This document shows positions 42,601 through 51,987 of a stretch of DNA of 64,000 nucleotides, in pieces. Below the pieces are notes generated by a model, which had not been told where the DNA came from, did no database searches, and saw only the letters and a program-made list of their open reading frames with translations. Position 1 is the first letter of the stretch; every line of letters starts with the position of its first letter. A program made the position numbers and the translations under genes. Source of the DNA: an uncultured bacterium (GTDB lineage Bacteria; Hydrogenedentota; Hydrogenedentia; Hydrogenedentales; CAILVY01); assembly GCA_937951485.1 (NCBI GenBank), contig CALEDJ010000009.1, positions 84,155 to 148,154 of the forward strand, given 5' to 3'.

Positions 42601-45600
42601 CCGGCCCGGCTGCATGACGTAAATCATCTCGGATTGCCGCTGAAAGAAAAAAACTTCCGCCGGTGCGCCCGGAAATCTTGGGAAGTCCATCCCGGGCGAT
42701 GACCGCCATGCATCGGGCAAAGGATTCACATGTTCGGCGGCTGGATCATCGGTATAGTTGTCATAGGTAAGAAATTTCGCTGGGGAATCCGTCGAAGAAT
42801 TAAATGCACCGTAATCGTTGTATTCCTCGCGGGTGGGGTATGCGGCGCGGGAGTTGAAGAACACGGCGGGGAGGGTGCCGGGTTCGTAGGAGCCGGGGCC
42901 GTATCGGCGGAAGGCGTTGGGGCGGCCTTCATCCACGCCTTCGCTGAGGAAGGGGTTGTGGGGCAGGTCACCGGCGTATTCGTTGACGTAATACCGGAGA
43001 TTGCGGGGCACGCCGACGCCGCGTTCGTCCACCAGGCCGTTGAGGTCGTTGTCAACCATGTCAAGATCGAGGATGCCGGGCACATAGCGGGTGGGGACGC
43101 GGTCGGGGTTGCCGTCGCCGGTGAGATCGAGGAAACCGCCGATATCGGGGTCGGGATGCGGGACGAAGCCCCACTCCAGGTACGCGCCGTCGCCGTCGTT
43201 GTCAATCCCGTCACGTTCGGGGTAATTGGGGAGAATGCCGCCCCGCAGCACCATCCGCGCCACCATGTCCACCGTGGTGATGTCATCGAGCGTGATCGGG
43301 CGCGACTTCGGGTCGATCGGATTCTCCCGCCACAGTTGCAGGTTCTCCAGCGCCACGATGCGGTCCCAGGGCTTGTTCCCGCGCGGCGTCACGTTAGGCC
43401 CGTCATTGCGCGTGGACACCAGACCCGCATCACGCATGAATTGGTCGCGGTTCACCTGCGCCGCCTCCGCCACTTCAGGATTGTTTGATGTGGCGATAAG
43501 CGTCTGAAGGCGCGCGAGCACCTGGGTGTGTTGCGCCGAAATGCCGTCGCCGTGGTTGTCCACGTAATCCCGGAAATTCGGGTTCTGAATGTTATTGATC
43601 GGGTCAATCCAGTAATCGCGCCGGAACACGCTGCCCGTGAGATCGTAGAAGGGATGGTCCGTTGGCCAGGCAATTGCCGAGGTGTCGAAAATCGGCGGGA
43701 CAGTCACCCCGCTGATGTCCGGAATCACCGATTCACCCGGCGCGAGAATGCCTGCGGCCAGGCCGATACCGTTGGCGTTGATTTTGTTCGTGTCGAAGCC
43801 CAGCGCGGGATCAGCCGAGATGTCCGGCGTCTTGTAACGGTCAAATTTCGCGTTGTTGATCTGGCCCCGCTGCCCCACGGAGTCGAAGCCCAGCAGCAGG
43901 TAGCCCTTGGGCGCGATCCGCGTGCCGTTGGGCACGCGCCACCGCGATTTGAAAGCGTCCAGCGGCGGATCAACCAACTCGTTCACGTTCGGCGGATCCG
44001 GTATCCCGACCTCCAACTCCCACCCGCTCAAATCCACCGGATCATCGGATATGTTCGTAATTTCGATCCACTCGTGGTCCGGCTCCTGGCTGAAATCAAA
44101 GAAATTGATCGCCAGCGGCCCGCCGTCCACCCGACGCAACGCCACGCACAACGCATAGCCCGAATCCGCCGGCGGCACCCACACCGTATGCGTGCGACGA
44201 CCAAGCCCCGGCGGATCGCCCGCCTCCAACGGCCCGCCATCACGGAAATAGTTGCGGTAGGGGTAAAATGGGTCTGTGGGATCATCAACATCCGGTGGAT
44301 CAATGGCCGTGCCATCCAAGAACACCCAGCCCTCCGGCTCTCCAGGACGCCCGCCGATATGCGCAGCGGGCACGGACACCCAAGGCGGACCAGTCGTTGC
44401 ACTGGCCACATCTTGGAGAATGGTTGGATCGCCAGCCGCAGTATTCACGTACTTGATCACATATTGCAACTGCCCGCCACCGTTGATGGTGGGATACGGA
44501 TTACCGTTGACGTCATAGTCTATGGTGTTGACTTTGAGATAGTAGCGCCCCGCGGGCAGGCCGGTACTCTCTTGAAAAATGAATTCGATGGGGTCATCGG
44601 TTCCGTCATTACGCAAGACGGTGCGGTCGCCGAGAACGGTCTCATATGCGCCGGTCCAGGGGTTGTAAGCGCTGACACGGCGCCACGGCTCGGTTGTATC
44701 GTTCACGGCATATGGCAGCCCGTATGCCGATCCGTTCCATTTCGTCTGCATTACCGTAAGGATGAAGCCCACCATTCCGCCGTAGGGCTGCGGATTGAAG
44801 TTGAATTCGCCATAGTTCATTTCCGCTTCGACGCGCCGGACGGGCCGGACCATCATTTCGTTGATGCGGATGGATTCGATGCCGGCGACGGTGTGCTGGA
44901 ATCGGCGGCCTTCGGGGAGCGGATTGCCGTTGCTGTCGGTCTGGTCGCTTTCGACGAATCTGGCCCACCAGTTGTCTTCGTTGTCTACGTTGAGGTTGAT
45001 GCCGAGGGTATTGAGGTGGGCTTCGATTTCCTCGGCGGGAAAGACGGATTCCTGGGCGACGCGCTCACGGAGGCTGAATTCCGTGGGCCAGGGCGCGTAG
45101 GGTGAATTCCACGCGATGCGGTCGTCGCGGGGTGTGGTGAGTTCGGTGCGGGCGTGGTCGGCGTCGCGGGCATCCACCACGGTCACGGCGGCCTGCAGGG
45201 CGGCCAGTTGCGGGTCGCCGGGGATTTCGTCGGTGGTTGCGCCGTCAGTCGCGGTGCGCAGCATGCCGTCGCGCGGCGCGCGAAGGGTGTCGTGCATGCG
45301 CAGCCCCTGGGCAAAGTAAAGCGCGTTCGGGTCCAGACCTCTGAAGTCCCACGCACCTGATCGGAAGAACGGCACGAATTCGCCCTGCCTGATGAGGTGG
45401 GCGGCGATTTGCTGCGCCGTGGTCTGATTGTAGTCGAGTTGGTTGACTGCGCGGATCACCCCCGACGTGTCCCGCAGGAAATCCACGTTGCGGTCCGTGC
45501 TGAAGACGGTAACGAAGGGGCGCAGATCATTGAAAATTCCGCTGCCGATTTGATTCGCCTGCCTGATTTGTTCGATGTTCTGGAGTTGTCGGTCGCCGAG

Positions 45601-48000
45601 TTCGCCCGGCTCGTCGGCGACGCCGCTCCTGTTGTTGTCCACGCCGTCGCGCTCTGCGATCAGGTTGCGGCGGGGATTGTACCGGCGCAGTTCCTGCGGG
45701 TCGTCAATGCCTTTGAAAAGCCCCAGCGGATCCATCGCGAGATCCCGGTAAATCTGGTCCGGGTCGCGCCGGTCCCGCTGGGGATCGGTATTGGGCAGGC
45801 GCAGGTAATTGGGCGCGCCGGTGAGCGCGGCCAGCAGCGCCGTGCCGCTGTCGTCCACGCGGCCATAGCCCGGCAGGCTCACGTCGTACTGGTAGGGAAT
45901 CGCATTCGGATTGATGTCGGCGTCGCCGAAGGGGCGGCCGTCGGGCGAACCCATCAGCAGTCCCCAAAGATTTGCAGCGCGGACAATGCCCATATGCGGC
46001 AACATGCGTGTTTCGTATTCCCAGGGACCTGCGCCGTCGCCCAGCGCGCGCCAGAGGCTCGGCGGGGGCACGGGGTTGCCGGCATTGTCGAAAGGCGTAT
46101 AGACGTGCGCGCCGGCGATGTTGAGGTTGACCTTGCTGGCCTCGTCAATGATGAGAATCGCCGCGCGCCCCGCCAACTCGCAGACCGGCTCCCCGGAATG
46201 CGTGATCCGCAGGCTGTTGCCCAGCAGCGCGCGGGTGGGGACGGTTTGCGCTTGTGTAATGTCGCGGTCGGGGGCATAGGCATACACGATGAACTCAGGT
46301 CGGTATTCCAGCGCGCCGTAGCCGCCCATGACCATGTCAATGTTGATGTCGGTGTACGCGGCGGCACGTTGCTGGTCATAGAGACTGGAATCGTTACCAA
46401 ACCAGTTTTTGGGATGCTGCCACCCTATTTCATAGCGACCGTCATAGTTGTTGTGCGGGTCATCGTTGTCGTTTCGAATGGAAACAAGGCCGTCCTCATT
46501 CTTTTGCGCGGAAGAATTGACTCCTAGCGGATTTATTTTGACGGTCACATCCTGACCAGATATTTCAAAGCCCTGAACCCGGTACGGCGGCGCATAATAG
46601 TTATCGGCCGGGGGGAGGTTCCCCGGCAAAAGATACGCAGGAATTTGGAATTCATCCAAACGAGGATTCGTGTTGTTCGGGCCGACGTAGGCGTAGGTGT
46701 TGTAGTTGTTGATGAACATGTCGTAGTCGTTGTCAATCACGTCCACTTCTTCGGGGCCAAGCAGACGGTAATAACACCAAATCGTCCGCCATGCGTTATC
46801 TATAAATCTATCTTCCAGCGTCTCTATCAACTTCGCTGGGGTGCTATACGCACTGGGGTCTTCATAGGAGACATTGCCAAGCGCATCTTCGTACACGAAG
46901 AAACCTTCTGGAGTGCGGACAGCCGGCAGTTGGGGGTCGCGCAAATCTCGAACGGGATTAACCTCGACTCTGATAGAATTTGGCACCTTCACCATCAGCG
47001 GCACCAACGCCGGTCCCTCGTTTCCCATGATCGGCACCATGTCGGGGATGCCGTCGCCGTTGAGGTCCACGGGAATCCAGATGCCGGGCAGGGGCGCGGT
47101 CAGGAAGAGTTTGTTTTCCGACGGATCATCCACCAGTCCGTTGCCGTTGTTGTCCAGGCCGTCGCAGCAGCCGTTGTATACAAAGACGCCGGTCTCGACG
47201 GGCAGGTCCGGCGGCTCGCCCTCGACGGACGGGTCCGGCGGCTCATCTACAAGCCCGTTCAGGTTGTTGTCAACGCCGTCATCTGGGAAGAACACATCGG
47301 CGGGGATGGGAATCCACATGGAATCGCGCAGACCATCGCCGGAATTGTCCACATCCGCCCACTGATGCACCTGCTCCGCCGGATAGCCGGTCATCCCGAA
47401 AGGATTCGTGCCGTAAATATCCGAGGTGACGAAGGGAGGACTGTTCGGATTGTCGCGATCATAGTTGGCGACGGGAAAAGGAAAACCGAGGTTTTGGTTT
47501 TCCAGGGGAATCGGCAGGGATGGATCGACCCGCGTGACGTCGGCGTACAGGATTCGCGTACCGCCTTCTGAGCGCGGAATGAACAGCCATGGGCGGGTGC
47601 GTTCGCCGCGGTAAAGTTGTTCGACGTGGCCGTCGTTGAATTTCACCCAGATGGGTTGGGTCATATCCACTTGCGGGATGCCGCCGGCCGCGAGCCATTG
47701 TGCGCCGCGCATGGCCCATTGTTTTCCGGCGAAGGCGGCGCCGTTGAAGAAGGACCTCCAGGCGTGGTCGGTGGAGGTGGCGGCGGGGTTGCGCTCGAAA
47801 TCTTCGTTGAGCATGTGGACGGCGATGGCGATCGCGGCCTCGGCGAGGTGGTCGGCGCGGACGCTGTGGGTGACGTTGGTGGCGGTCTGCAATTCGACGC
47901 GGGTGAGCGCGAAAAAAGTGAGCGCGATCGCCAGCAGGATGGTCATGATCGAGATGGCGATGACGAGAGCCGCGCCCGTCTCATGTCGTTTACTGCTCAT
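39667..48000 (-). CDS. giant GspK-like minor pseudopilin
   Basis: The product has 2777 residues, against about 330 for typical GspK. The N-terminus (RHETGAALVIAISIMTILLA, then a helix to about residue 35) is the pilin-like start of GspK/PilX proteins, with cleavage expected after the Gly. EF-hand/thrombospondin-3-like Ca sites occur at DDGVDNNLNGLVDE (about 245), CDGLDNNGNGLVDD (about 282), RDGVDNNRSGVADE (about 787), RDGIDNDGDG (about 1600) and LDMVDNDLNGLVDE (about 1647). A lamin-tail-like domain (HEWIEITNISDDPVDLSGWE) lies near 1305. Near 2545 GKININTAENHLVEVG is the helix-hairpin signature of GspK. AGGAG precedes the ATG. Last gene of the pseudopilin operon. In T2SS, GspK caps the pseudopilus; this version could present a Ca-stabilised tip. 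Confidence 0.8.
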   Translation of the reverse strand: MSSKRHETGAALVIAISIMTILLAIALTFFALTRVELQTATNVTHSVRADHLAEAAIAIAVHMLNEDFERNPAATSTDHAWRSFFNGAAFAGKQWAMRGAQWLAAGGIPQVDMTQPIWVKFNDGHVEQLYRGERTRPWLFIPRSEGGTRILYADVTRVDPSLPIPLENQNLGFPFPVANYDRDNPNSPPFVTSDIYGTNPFGMTGYPAEQVHQWADVDNSGDGLRDSMWIPIPADVFFPDDGVDNNLNGLVDEPPDPSVEGEPPDLPVETGVFVYNGCCDGLDNNGNGLVDDPSENKLFLTAPLPGIWIPVDLNGDGIPDMVPIMGNEGPALVPLMVKVPNSIRVEVNPVRDLRDPQLPAVRTPEGFFVYEDALGNVSYEDPSAYSTPAKLIETLEDRFIDNAWRTIWCYYRLLGPEEVDVIDNDYDMFINNYNTYAYVGPNNTNPRLDEFQIPAYLLPGNLPPADNYYAPPYRVQGFEISGQDVTVKINPLGVNSSAQKNEDGLVSIRNDNDDPHNNYDGRYEIGWQHPKNWFGNDSSLYDQQRAAAYTDINIDMVMGGYGALEYRPEFIVYAYAPDRDITQAQTVPTRALLGNSLRITHSGEPVCELAGRAAILIIDEASKVNLNIAGAHVYTPFDNAGNPVPPPSLWRALGDGAGPWEYETRMLPHMGIVRAANLWGLLMGSPDGRPFGDADINPNAIPYQYDVSLPGYGRVDDSGTALLAALTGAPNYLRLPNTDPQRDRRDPDQIYRDLAMDPLGLFKGIDDPQELRRYNPRRNLIAERDGVDNNRSGVADEPGELGDRQLQNIEQIRQANQIGSGIFNDLRPFVTVFSTDRNVDFLRDTSGVIRAVNQLDYNQTTAQQIAAHLIRQGEFVPFFRSGAWDFRGLDPNALYFAQGLRMHDTLRAPRDGMLRTATDGATTDEIPGDPQLAALQAAVTVVDARDADHARTELTTPRDDRIAWNSPYAPWPTEFSLRERVAQESVFPAEEIEAHLNTLGINLNVDNEDNWWARFVESDQTDSNGNPLPEGRRFQHTVAGIESIRINEMMVRPVRRVEAEMNYGEFNFNPQPYGGMVGFILTVMQTKWNGSAYGLPYAVNDTTEPWRRVSAYNPWTGAYETVLGDRTVLRNDGTDDPIEFIFQESTGLPAGRYYLKVNTIDYDVNGNPYPTINGGGQLQYVIKYVNTAAGDPTILQDVASATTGPPWVSVPAAHIGGRPGEPEGWVFLDGTAIDPPDVDDPTDPFYPYRNYFRDGGPLEAGDPPGLGRRTHTVWVPPADSGYALCVALRRVDGGPLAINFFDFSQEPDHEWIEITNISDDPVDLSGWELEVGIPDPPNVNELVDPPLDAFKSRWRVPNGTRIAPKGYLLLGFDSVGQRGQINNAKFDRYKTPDISADPALGFDTNKINANGIGLAAGILAPGESVIPDISGVTVPPIFDTSAIAWPTDHPFYDLTGSVFRRDYWIDPINNIQNPNFRDYVDNHGDGISAQHTQVLARLQTLIATSNNPEVAEAAQVNRDQFMRDAGLVSTRNDGPNVTPRGNKPWDRIVALENLQLWRENPIDPKSRPITLDDITTVDMVARMVLRGGILPNYPERDGIDNDGDGAYLEWGFVPHPDPDIGGFLDLTGDGNPDRVPTRYVPGILDLDMVDNDLNGLVDERGVGVPRNLRYYVNEYAGDLPHNPFLSEGVDEGRPNAFRRYGPGSYEPGTLPAVFFNSRAAYPTREEYNDYGAFNSSTDSPAKFLTYDNYTDDPAAEHVNPLPDAWRSSPGMDFPRFPGAPAEVFFFQRQSEMIYVMQPGRKYLVTFTLDGPVNPGAVQVRLGDTVGGLGNTGLWRTAPGIYRETLTCDATDEATLYIIAAPGTVCEVTGISVRPVHGPKGINTALAAAAGRLWRMGDARQDGSLYDARYLGTDEDPLEWKAFVERRWNPGDNVIVTLYEGPAEQGRVADRVTYREYDVINRTVDDVLPTPYADSAGNPVGLHPDYPRLWLPDHMGLDFYRSLERKHPLHTGDRFGTANRWTPTDGNYDDWADSMSVFLEILTPEAGLNAVLEIGNFNRFTSFEARLSRDVNRLQRHAFFASPLRMNFAARVAENPPDLARVVGPELRVDLPGRPSDRPYGQFDAYDNPWFRFEYPTETPNRQTQSHPNQDWAIARVLFPNAPIETGDIARLPLFSHKHTLFNTFAAGFLQERRFLQTGWNPNMAFVQGGYDESSNTPLAFQATPLRGALMARQSDPMPDAVWQTLTGSATQDSVVLTVAEARYIPIRPDPRYVASSPSLNELLQWRRESGVWRAPALWAPVYLFELPGDVNQVGLPPFPDGFSLPGVIFDRRYLFDTDYLFNTVRLFGPLTPAQLAERWPLARRAAMYVSEARIGVEGRPNEPVAPEALFTWDAETGLENGDYYLYVGTFIPKMREQLQQVSSMLWQGDADFVIRGLLKSDSPAGPFRPALALEVITDPTQAQGLGGAGSVAGLTPPPLWMPPLRYEPRPDGLIPYGDTGSGTWLPRTVRVTNNFLALRVRNVGLPGDVAVLTHIVLTPRKRVPGKININTAENHLVEVGARYQFFNPIMGLPGVVRALESVRDPRTGNIIGGAIGPTDDIGLPSGPVTTPLPPPSAFVGGRAVPPTRNTTEFLDLLADPGDTGIAAMRLAAQIMAGRPEHPDGRYYKSVTELLSENGFIPEGGISPIYPLSNEDDPRERFDQVLRRFSQIVNLITVRSDVFEIIATVQAGYGVDLNGDGFINYRSNEEFITTAETKTRLVYERRAPAARADEAAMR

Positions 48001-48247
48001 ACGCTCCTACCTCTTCAGCGTCGCAACGCAACGCGAATCAACCCGAGCCGCGCCGCTCTGCGACACGCGCTTCGCGCAGCGCGTCGCCTTACGACGTCTG
48101 CCTCACACCAGCCATGCCTGCCGCCAACCCGACGCTCGCGCCGCCGCGTCGGTTCCGGAGTCCCAGGCTTCAGCCTGTCTCCCGCGCCGTACCGGCCGCC
48201 AGGCGCCCGACAAGCCCCCTTGTCGGGCGGCGCGGAGGCCGGCGCAT
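48001..48247. other. gspJ-gspK gap with hairpins and a repeat
   Basis: Within an otherwise tight operon, 247 bases hold a family A copy (48152-48179) and a perfect 11-bp stem with CCCC loop at 48204-48229 (CGCCCGACAAG with CTTGTCGGGCG), plus a GCGACACGCGCTTCGCGC palindrome near 48060. No gene. Confidence 0.6.
48152..48179. repeat. repeat family A copy
   Basis: GTTCCGGAGTCCCAGGCTTC followed by AGCCTGTC. Same orientation as at 39353. Confidence 0.65.
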
Positions 48248-49645
48248 TCACTGCCGGCGCACCTGCAACTCACCAACGGGGGCGCGCGTGAAGGCGCTGG
48301 GCACATGCACCATCTGGCTGAACCAGCGGCGCGAATCCGCCATGCCGATTTGCGGCCGCTCCATCATTATCCAGAATCCCGGGACCACGACGTAGGGCAA
48401 AGCCGGCTCCAGCGGCGACCCGGCCAGGGACGACCTGCTCTTGTCCTGCCGCGCGCGCGTCAACGTGCGGTCGAAGGCGACCAGCATGTCGGGGCTTGGC
48501 GTCCGCATGAAATCCAGGTAGCCGACATCGCCCCCGCCCATGTCCAGCGGGTCCAGATTCTCGTTCGCATTAAAATATGATTTCAACAGCACCTGGCGGT
48601 CGCTGCCGATGTCGCCCTTGCCATAATGAAAGTAAGCGGGCAGATACATGATGTCCATCGGGATGCCCGGCGGCAGCGGCGGCGGCAAAAACATCGGCGC
48701 GCCCGTGTTCGGGTCCAGCACGTTCGCCGCAAGCAAAATGCGGTCCGCGATGACAAAATCATTGGGGACCTTTCCGGTGACAACCGGGAATTCGTGGGAG
48801 AGCCTGTACAGCCATAGTTCCCGCCGTCTTGCGTCCAGCATCGTCTGAATCACCCCGGCGTCAATGGTATGGAGTTGCCGGTCGGGGTTTGCGGCCGTGC
48901 GCACCAGTTGCGCCAGTTGATGCATCGCGAACAGTTCCGGAAAGAACAAGAATTCGCCGCCTTCGTCAAGCCAGACCGCCGGAATGCCGTCAAAGGAGTC
49001 CAGGTTGTTTTTCGATTCCTCATATCGCAGGACCGATCCGGTGTTCACGATGACCTGATGTTCGATGAGCACCGATGCCGGCCTAAGGCCCGAAGAATCG
49101 ACGGGAATATCAAATGCGGCAAGATAGGCTTGCAGGGCGGTCTCCGGGGCAAGTTCCTGGTCTTCCCTCGGCAAGTTCAGCCGGGCGGCCGTCTCGCGCG
49201 CCTGGGACTGGATGCGCTGGGCCACATCCGAGGCCCGTTCGATTATCACGGTGCGGAACTGATCGTTCGTGACGCCGGGACCGCGGTAGATGACGTAATG
49301 GACGCGGCCAAGGCCGCCGCCGGGACGCATGCCGATGAGCATGAAGCCGTCGGGACGCCCGTAGAACTGGTATTTGTCGCCGTGCTCGCGCGCGGTGAAG
49401 GCGGTGGTCAGGTCCTGCTGCATGACATGGAGCAGGCTGCGCCCAATCTCGAAACTCTCCGTAACAGCGGTGGTCTGGCGCACCGTGCGGTTGACGCCGT
49501 TGAACATGAGGAACAGTCCGCTCATGATGGTGGCGAAAATCGCCAGCGCCACCAGCAGTTCCGGCAGAGTGAAGCCGGCTGTGGCGCTTCCCTGGCGCGG
49601 TCGGGAGACCGGCCACAACGGGACTATGTCGCGCTCACGCCGCAT
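48248..49645 (-). CDS. GspJ-like minor pseudopilin
   Basis: The product has 465 residues, about twice the usual GspJ. A prepilin leader of about 24 residues precedes AGFTLPELLVALAIFATIMS: Gly before Phe and Glu at mature position 5, as prepilin peptidase requires. The hydrophobic helix is followed by a conserved alpha region (TTAVTESFEIGRSLLHVMQQDL, then GFMLIGMRPGG) as in GspJ. Its ribosome binding site TAGGAG includes the stop codon of gspI, so translation is coupled. With GspI and GspK it should form the pseudopilus tip. Confidence 0.8.
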   Translation of the reverse strand: MRRERDIVPLWPVSRPRQGSATAGFTLPELLVALAIFATIMSGLFLMFNGVNRTVRQTTAVTESFEIGRSLLHVMQQDLTTAFTAREHGDKYQFYGRPDGFMLIGMRPGGGLGRVHYVIYRGPGVTNDQFRTVIIERASDVAQRIQSQARETAARLNLPREDQELAPETALQAYLAAFDIPVDSSGLRPASVLIEHQVIVNTGSVLRYEESKNNLDSFDGIPAVWLDEGGEFLFFPELFAMHQLAQLVRTAANPDRQLHTIDAGVIQTMLDARRRELWLYRLSHEFPVVTGKVPNDFVIADRILLAANVLDPNTGAPMFLPPPLPPGIPMDIMYLPAYFHYGKGDIGSDRQVLLKSYFNANENLDPLDMGGGDVGYLDFMRTPSPDMLVAFDRTLTRARQDKSRSSLAGSPLEPALPYVVVPGFWIMMERPQIGMADSRRWFSQMVHVPSAFTRAPVGELQVRRQ

Positions 49646-49654
49646 GACGCGCTC

Positions 49655-50086
49655 CTATAACTCGGTCACATAGGTGACAAATTTTTCCTCGCGCCCGTCG
49701 AACAACTGGACGCTGAAGGTGATCCGATACAAATCCGTGCCCAGGGCGCCGCCGCTCACGCGCTGCACCGACGCGCTCCAGCCCTCGTACATGGAATAGG
49801 CCCGCTGCGCCTCGGTCAGGCTGCGCACGGCGTTTTGCCGCGCCCAGTCCCGCATCCACGGCTGGAACTGGTCCTGGCTGTACACGCCGCCCGCGCGCAC
49901 CCGGCCCAGTTCCATCCGCGCCAATTGCGCCACCGTTGTCCGCTGCGCCGCCCGGTGCGACTGCTGCAGCGACATCGGAAACAGCCGCATGATCGCCACG
50001 ATGCCCACCCCCAGTATCAACAACGCCACCAGCACCTCCACCAGGGTGAAACCGCCGCGTGATGTCTCGTTGCGATGTTTTCTCAT
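49655..50086 (-). CDS. GspI-like minor pseudopilin
   Basis: The product has 143 residues. The start at 50086 overlaps the gspH stop (ATGA). Leader RKHRNETSRGG precedes FTLVEVLVALLILGVGIVAI with Glu5. The rest (RMELGRVRAGG and a C-terminal RITFSVQLFDGREEKFVTYV strand pair) fits GspI. Inner-membrane pseudopilin that nucleates the tip with GspJ and GspK. Confidence 0.8.
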   Translation of the reverse strand: MRKHRNETSRGGFTLVEVLVALLILGVGIVAIMRLFPMSLQQSHRAAQRTTVAQLARMELGRVRAGGVYSQDQFQPWMRDWARQNAVRSLTEAQRAYSMYEGWSASVQRVSGGALGTDLYRITFSVQLFDGREEKFVTYVTEL

Positions 50087-50898
50087 GACGCCACCTTTAC
50101 GCGCCCCGTCGCCCGGTATATCTCGATGGGAATGTGCATCAGGTTCGACAAGGTCCGCTCCCCTTCCGGGTTGACCAGCCGCAGGTCCGGCGATTCGTTC
50201 GGCGACGGCGCCACCAGGATCACATAGCGTTCTCTGTCGCCTGCTGCCAACTGGCCCGACGGCTGAAACACATGGGCCGGCATCCACGCATACACGCCGC
50301 AGGGGTCCCCGGTGTAAGGCCCGCCGTCGATCCAGACCTTCACCGGTTTCAGTCCCATCGCGCCGACTTGCGTGTCGGCGGCTTCGAGGCGCGGCCGGAT
50401 TCCCGCATCCACCACAGACAGGTATTCATCATCCATGAAGAAAGGAATCACCATCCGTCCCGGGAACTCCTGAAACACACTGTCCGGACGGTGCATGGAC
50501 ACGTAGTCCCCTTTATAGGGATCACGGGGATACGCGTACATGATTGCCGCGGCGCGCAATACGCGCACCATCTGCCCCGAAACGCTGTCCATCACCGGTG
50601 CGGCCAATCCCGGGACATTCGTGTTATCGGGTCCGAAACAAGTGTCCAGCGGGTCCACCCAGTTATCCATGACATATACCACGGCGGTGTCCACGCGGTA
50701 CGTGGCGGCATAGATGCGGGCGGCCTTGAGCATGCTGTGGACGGTGCGGGCGGTGTTGCGCAGTTCACTGCGGGAAAACATGCCGAGCCGGGAAAAGGCG
50801 GGAACGGCCACCACCGCCATGATGGCGATAATGGAAATCACCACCAGCAGTTCCGGCAGCGAGAGGCCGGCCGCCCTCTGTTTTCCCTTATTCATCAT
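50083..50898 (-). CDS. GspH-like pseudopilin
   Basis: The product has 271 residues (two adjacent ATGs, 50898 or 50895). RAAGLSLPELLVVISIIAIM carries the type IV pilin cleavage site and Glu5. ARTVHSMLKAARIYAATYRV matches the helix after the anchor in GspH/FimT. Loop regions are long. It overlaps gspI by four bases and follows gspG by 70 bases that contain two hairpins. Confidence 0.75.
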   Translation of the reverse strand: MMNKGKQRAAGLSLPELLVVISIIAIMAVVAVPAFSRLGMFSRSELRNTARTVHSMLKAARIYAATYRVDTAVVYVMDNWVDPLDTCFGPDNTNVPGLAAPVMDSVSGQMVRVLRAAAIMYAYPRDPYKGDYVSMHRPDSVFQEFPGRMVIPFFMDDEYLSVVDAGIRPRLEAADTQVGAMGLKPVKVWIDGGPYTGDPCGVYAWMPAHVFQPSGQLAAGDRERYVILVAPSPNESPDLRLVNPEGERTLSNLMHIPIEIYRATGRVKVAS

Positions 50899-50911
50899 TA
50901 TCCGCCTCGTG

Positions 50912-50959
50912 CCACGGGCGCCAGGCCCGTGGTATCGTTGCCATGGGCAAAATGCCCAT
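50912..50959. repeat. two adjacent hairpins between gspG and gspH
   Basis: CCACGGGC-GCCAG-GCCCGTGG (50912-50932) and ATGGGC-AAAAT-GCCCAT (50943-50959). On the minus strand they sit between the gspG stop and the gspH start; no T-run follows in that direction. They could be mRNA-processing or attenuation hairpins, or intergenic repeats of the GCCACGGGC kind. Confidence 0.55.
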
Positions 50960-50968
50960 CCCTGTTTT

Positions 50969-51817
50969 TTAATTATACAGGCGCTCCCAACTGCGCGCGC
51001 TGTCCCAGTTGTTGATGTCGTCGCCGCCGCCCATGTAAATCAAATCCTGTTCCTGCCTGTAGTATTGGGACGGATCACCGGTATAGCCGGTGTTTCGATA
51101 GATTGCCTGGCCGCTGATCATGTTTTCGCCGAAGGACCAGATAAAAGCCAGCATGTCGCGCGGCGCGGCAAAGCCGATTTCAATCGGTTGCCCGGTCACC
51201 TCATCAATCACCCGGTAATCACCATCAGGTCTTTGGGAAAAGGTCAGCGTGTCTTTTCGCGCCGCGCCGCCGGAACCGGGAAGGTTCTGGTCGTTGGGAG
51301 GCACTTGATAGATGCGGAAAATCGGTGGATTGATGTCCACGTTGCCCTCCATTCTTCGGCCGGGCCACGGCCCCGGGTAAATCTGATAAAGATTGCCCCA
51401 GGGATCGCGGCGGATGTCCGCCAGATAACTCGTGCCCAGGCGGCTTATCACGTTGGCGTCCAGAATTCCGGCGATATCGGGGTCTGCATCCGTCAGGGCC
51501 GCCCGGCCGGTGCGCAGCAACGCATAGAAGGCATTGGTATAAAGGCCAAGGGCGGCATTAATATTGGACAGATCCCCGATTCTATTTTTCACCGCTTCGG
51601 AATTGAACAACTGGTGCAGGCTGCTCCGGTCGGCATCGGCGAGCATGCCGGTGAGCGCGAGTTCAATACTCTTCACCTCCGCCAGCGCGCGCGTCATGCG
51701 CGACTTGCGGATATACTTGGCCACGTTGGGCACGACGATGGACGCCAGGATGGCGATAATCGCCATCACGACCAGCAACTCCACCAACGTGAAGCCTTTT
51801 TGACGTTTTCTGAACAT
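50969..51817 (-). CDS. gspG: major pseudopilin, GspG-like
   Basis: The product has 282 residues, twice the usual GspG. FRKRQKGFTLVELLVVMAII has the prepilin cleavage site after Gly8 and Glu5 of the mature form. The core signature YLADIRRDPWGNLYQIYPGP is the GspG calcium-loop region. The C-terminal half (from about residue 165) is an extension with a Tyr-rich end. AAGGAG lies eight bases upstream of the ATG. In T2SS the GspG fibre pushes substrates through the secretin; in T4P-like systems the same class makes thin pili. Confidence 0.88.
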   Translation of the reverse strand: MFRKRQKGFTLVELLVVMAIIAILASIVVPNVAKYIRKSRMTRALAEVKSIELALTGMLADADRSSLHQLFNSEAVKNRIGDLSNINAALGLYTNAFYALLRTGRAALTDADPDIAGILDANVISRLGTSYLADIRRDPWGNLYQIYPGPWPGRRMEGNVDINPPIFRIYQVPPNDQNLPGSGGAARKDTLTFSQRPDGDYRVIDEVTGQPIEIGFAAPRDMLAFIWSFGENMISGQAIYRNTGYTGDPSQYYRQEQDLIYMGGGDDINNWDSARSWERLYN

Positions 51818-51987
51818 GTTTGCGTCTCCTTCTTTGGCCGCCCCCTTTGGCGCGGGCGCCGCATCTGCCTGGTTACACTCCTGGTTGCCCGGATATTCCT
51901 GACAATTCCAATTCTAATGCTTCAACTATGCGAATCCCTGCGTTGCCGCACGGGTCACGGTTGCTTGCAACGCCGCCACCGCCCGCC

